Positions 61,640 through 64,000 of a DNA stretch of 64,000 nt are shown piece by piece (the first letter of the stretch is position 1; every line of letters starts with the position of its first letter). The notes below the pieces were generated by a model. It was not told the origin of the DNA. It worked only from the letters and a program-made list of their open reading frames with translations, and ran no database searches. The translations under genes were made by a program, and so were the position numbers. The DNA is taken from assembly GCA_963969495.1 (NCBI GenBank), contig OZ018335.1, forward strand, positions 88,756,440 to 88,820,439, written 5' to 3'. Source of the DNA: Ceratothoa steindachneri. Lineage: Eukaryota > Arthropoda > Malacostraca > Isopoda > Cymothoidae.

Positions 61640-62598
61640 TAAATAGTGAGATCATTCTCGTCCTTGTCATCTTCGACTTTGTACTATTTTTATTTTATAT
61701 TCATTTGTCTGATTAATTAAAATTTTGATCTTTTGTAGTACTTTTGTAATATTTCTCTTCTTAATTTTTTTTATTATAAATTTATATGGCATTAATTTAG
61801 AAACAATCTTTAATCCTTCTCGACCTGATTTGTTATGGAAACAATAACATTCAATACACCAATGGATGAAGTTATTTATGAATGAATATTGTGCGAGATA
61901 AAAGGCAAGAAAATAAGAGTAAAATATTCGGATAATAACTGTATTTAAAAAATCGAACATATAGGAAACAACACCAGGGAGCTAAGGTATACAAATCTGC
62001 CAGGTCACAGGAATTTCAGCAAAGACTTTCACGAACATTATTTGCATTTAACATTTAAAAATTAACCGGGGAATTTCATCGATAGCTCGTAAAATTTATT
62101 ACTTTGAAATACATGAGGGAAAGTATTTTTTAATATTTAATATAGGTGTTCCTAATACATATATTAAAATGTATGATGGAAAAACATGAAAATATCACTC
62201 TGTATCAATCGAACATGAAATAGCTTAAGGTAGATTAAAAATACACCTAAGAAATTTAACATTAGTATTAGTAATAAAAATATATAAAATATAGATTATT
62301 TATTTTATGAATGAAACCAAGGTAATCAAAATTATAATCATCATTTAATCAAATTAGACAAATTTATGTAAAAGGAGTATGTAGATTAATAGTGAATAAA
62401 CAGGAAAATATTGAGCATCACCATACAATTATGTTATGCAACATGTCATATTTATATACTTTCTAATAGGGAACGAAATTCATCTACTATTAATTTTTAA
62501 ATCTAGCGATCGATTTTCGGTAATTAAAGACCTAAATTTGAATTACATTTAAAAAGGAATATCATATTTTCCTCTTAAATAATAAGATTCTTAAAATC

Positions 62599-62603
<5 letters not shown>
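61640..62603. other. Intron 5 segment, nothing recognised
   Basis: Very AT-rich; no gene, repeat or element recognised. Confidence 0.4.

Positions 62604-62669
<66 letters not shown>
62604..62669. repeat. (AT)n microsatellite
   Basis: Pure AT run abutting a fold-back element. Confidence 0.97.
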
Positions 62670-62670
<1 letters not shown>

Positions 62671-62671
62671 T

Positions 62672-62938
62672 GAACGCAAAAGCCGCAAGAAATAGATAAA
62701 CAAGATAATTTTTCTTAGGAAATATTATTTTCTAATACCCCAAAATTCCGTACAGGGGTGAGATTCGAAACGTGCACACTGAGGCAGCGAGCAACCGCTT
62801 TGATCTCAATTAAACCGTGTGAACGCTTCGAATCCCTTCACTCTACAGAATTTATGCGAATTAGGAAATAACATTTCCGGAGAAAAATGATCCTGTTTTT
62901 GAGTTACTTGCGGTTTGCTGGATTCATTTCATAGTCCC
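62672..62938. mobile_element. Imperfect palindrome with tRNA-like boxes
   Basis: The left arm (GCCGCAAGAAATAGATAAAC, GGAAATATTATTTTCTAAT, TGAGATTCGAAACGTGCACA) matches the complement of the right arm (ACCGCAAGTAACTCAAAAAC, GGAAATGTTATTTCCTAAT, AGGGATTCGAAGCGTTCACA). Both arms hold a B-box-like TTCGAATC, one per strand, as in tRNA-derived SINEs. The centre is AGGCAGCGAGCAACCGCTTTGATCTC-like sequence that also occurs at 63022-63062 in the opposite direction. Confidence 0.65.
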
Positions 62939-62994
62939 GATCGACCTTGCGAAGCGTACCTTTAAAGCTTATTTATTGGGAAGATTATTGACTT

Positions 62995-63075
62995 CCACGT
63001 AGCCGCGTGGTCTAAGGCAAGGTTTAATTGAGATCAAAGCGGTTACTTGCTGCCTTAGTTTGCACGGTTAAAAAT
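62995..63075 (+). ncRNA. tRNA-derived SINE-like head
   Basis: GTAGCCGCGTGGTCTAAGGC contains the Pol III A-box pattern (TAGCCGCGTGG against T-R-G-C-N-N-A-G-Y-G-G, one mismatch) and is followed by TTTAATTGAGATCAAAGCGG, TTACTTGCTGCCTTAGT and CACGGTT. That second part is an inverted copy of the centre of the palindrome at 62783-62823. No clear B box follows, so it is a fragment. Confidence 0.5.
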
Positions 63076-63228
63076 GTTTCACTTTACATAATTATAATTT
63101 TTAATCCAATTTTTCGTTTTTATTTTTTTTAAGGTCAATCAAATGAACGAGAAAAGCAATTTATGAACCAAAATGAGGACAAAATGTTTGCGTTTTTTAA
63201 CTTTTTCTCAATCTTATTTATCATTATC

Positions 63229-63231
<3 letters not shown>

Positions 63232-63262
<31 letters not shown>
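63232..63262. repeat. (AT)n microsatellite
   Basis: Short AT run immediately left of the inverted repeat at 63288. Confidence 0.95.
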
Positions 63263-63264
<2 letters not shown>

Positions 63265-63287
63265 AAAGAAGTACAGTAACGTACATG

Positions 63288-63748
63288 TAAATGCAGGAAA
63301 GAAACCACAGCGATAGGATCAATTAATTCGCGTACGGAAACCTCCGTTATCGTCAATCACTGGAATACTAATGAAATACAAAAGAGATGCGTAACGTACG
63401 GACATACAATTTTACAATTCGGAATGTGATTACTTGGTATGTGAGAGGAGCGCCATTTTTGACTAAAGGAAGTATACATTTCTTACTTAGCAAGGGATTA
63501 GTGTTGAATTGGCCATCAGAACAAGAAATGTACACTTCCTTTAGTAAAAAATGCAGCTCCTTTCCCATACCCCCCACCCCCGCCGTAATCACACACATTC
63601 CGACTTGAAAATTGTAAAATCGTGTGTCCGTATGTTACGCATCTCTTTTGTATTTCATTATTATTCCAGCGATTGACGATGAAGGAGGCTTCCATCGAAA
63701 CCTGGTTTCGCGAATAAATTGATCCTATCATTGTGGTTTCTTTCCTGC

Positions 63749-63750
<2 letters not shown>
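63288..63750. mobile_element. Large fold-back element between two (AT)n tracts
   Basis: The arms pair over about 200 bp each: left GCAGGAAAGAAACCACAGCG, ATAGGATCAATTAATTCGCG, AATACAAAAGAGATGCGTAA, GACTAAAGGAAGTATACATT; the right end read on the minus strand gives GCAGGAAAGAAACCACAATG, ATAGGATCAATTTATTCGCG, AATACAAAAGAGATGCGTAA, TACTAAAGGAAGTGTACATT. The centre is near 63506. Short frames on both strands are by-products of the symmetry. No protein recognised. Confidence 0.85.

Positions 63751-63816
<66 letters not shown>
63751..63816. repeat. (AT)n microsatellite
   Basis: Pure AT run directly right of the fold-back element, then TGTCTGTGTGTG. Confidence 0.97.
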
Positions 63817-63819
<3 letters not shown>

Positions 63820-64000
63820 TGTGTGTGTAGAGAAATCGATATCCCACCCTAAAAACAGAGGCCCTGTCTGGCGTTAGGCAATGCAGTGTAACCCGATTAC
63901 TTACCCCTCCCCCCTCCTTCTCTTCCCTCGACCCGCTGGCCGCCAGATGCCTCCTCAGACACGAGAAGTACGAATCATCAGATTTTTGTGCCAGTGAGCA

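Overview
The window is eukaryotic, AT-rich, and consists mostly of introns and transposable elements. The only host gene I can support is the 5' coding part of an Unc-89/obscurin gene on the + strand: an SH3 domain followed by the start of a RhoGEF (DH) domain. This giant sarcomere M-line protein, together with the mariner, Merlin, Tc1, Gypsy and I/Jockey-like elements, suggests an arthropod with large introns. I cannot name the order.

Host gene: five exons lie at 3027-3262, 12119-12370, 22569-22739, 29060-29129 and 42206-42301. Every boundary has a GT donor and AG acceptor, and all four junctions keep phase (2, 2, 2, 0). The SH3 domain is split across exons 1 and 2, and the DH domain runs through exons 3-5 and leaves the window. 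Introns are about 8.9, 10.2, 6.3, 13.1 and more than 21 kb.

Layout: intron 1 (3263-12118) holds a 15-bp minisatellite, an exon-like island at 5300-5480, a deleted mariner with an open 228-codon frame, a decayed multicopy gene (7560-9160, minus) and a TIR element (10510-11774). Intron 2 opens with ten tandem copies of the exon 2 end plus its splice donor, then a Merlin transposon with 8-bp target duplication, a Tc1-like relic, a GC-rich block with C-tract repeats and a second mariner family. Intron 3 has a LINE interrupted by a mariner and a Tc1 relic flanked by inverted minisatellites. Intron 4 is almost filled by an 11.7-kb array of a 28-bp repeat, each unit resembling a 3' splice site, followed by a 5S rRNA-like sequence just before exon 5. 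Intron 5 (from 42302) holds two I/Jockey-like LINE fragments, a diverged segmental duplication (48760-51720 and 53340-55050) whose comparison reveals a 470-bp solo LTR, fold-back elements, a mariner, Gypsy and LINE relics, and long (AT)n tracts.

Most striking are the two sense-strand arrays in one gene, one of donor-like and one of acceptor-like units. Nothing here looks like an operon, a CRISPR array or a prokaryotic system. All calls are from reading the sequence; no searches were run.
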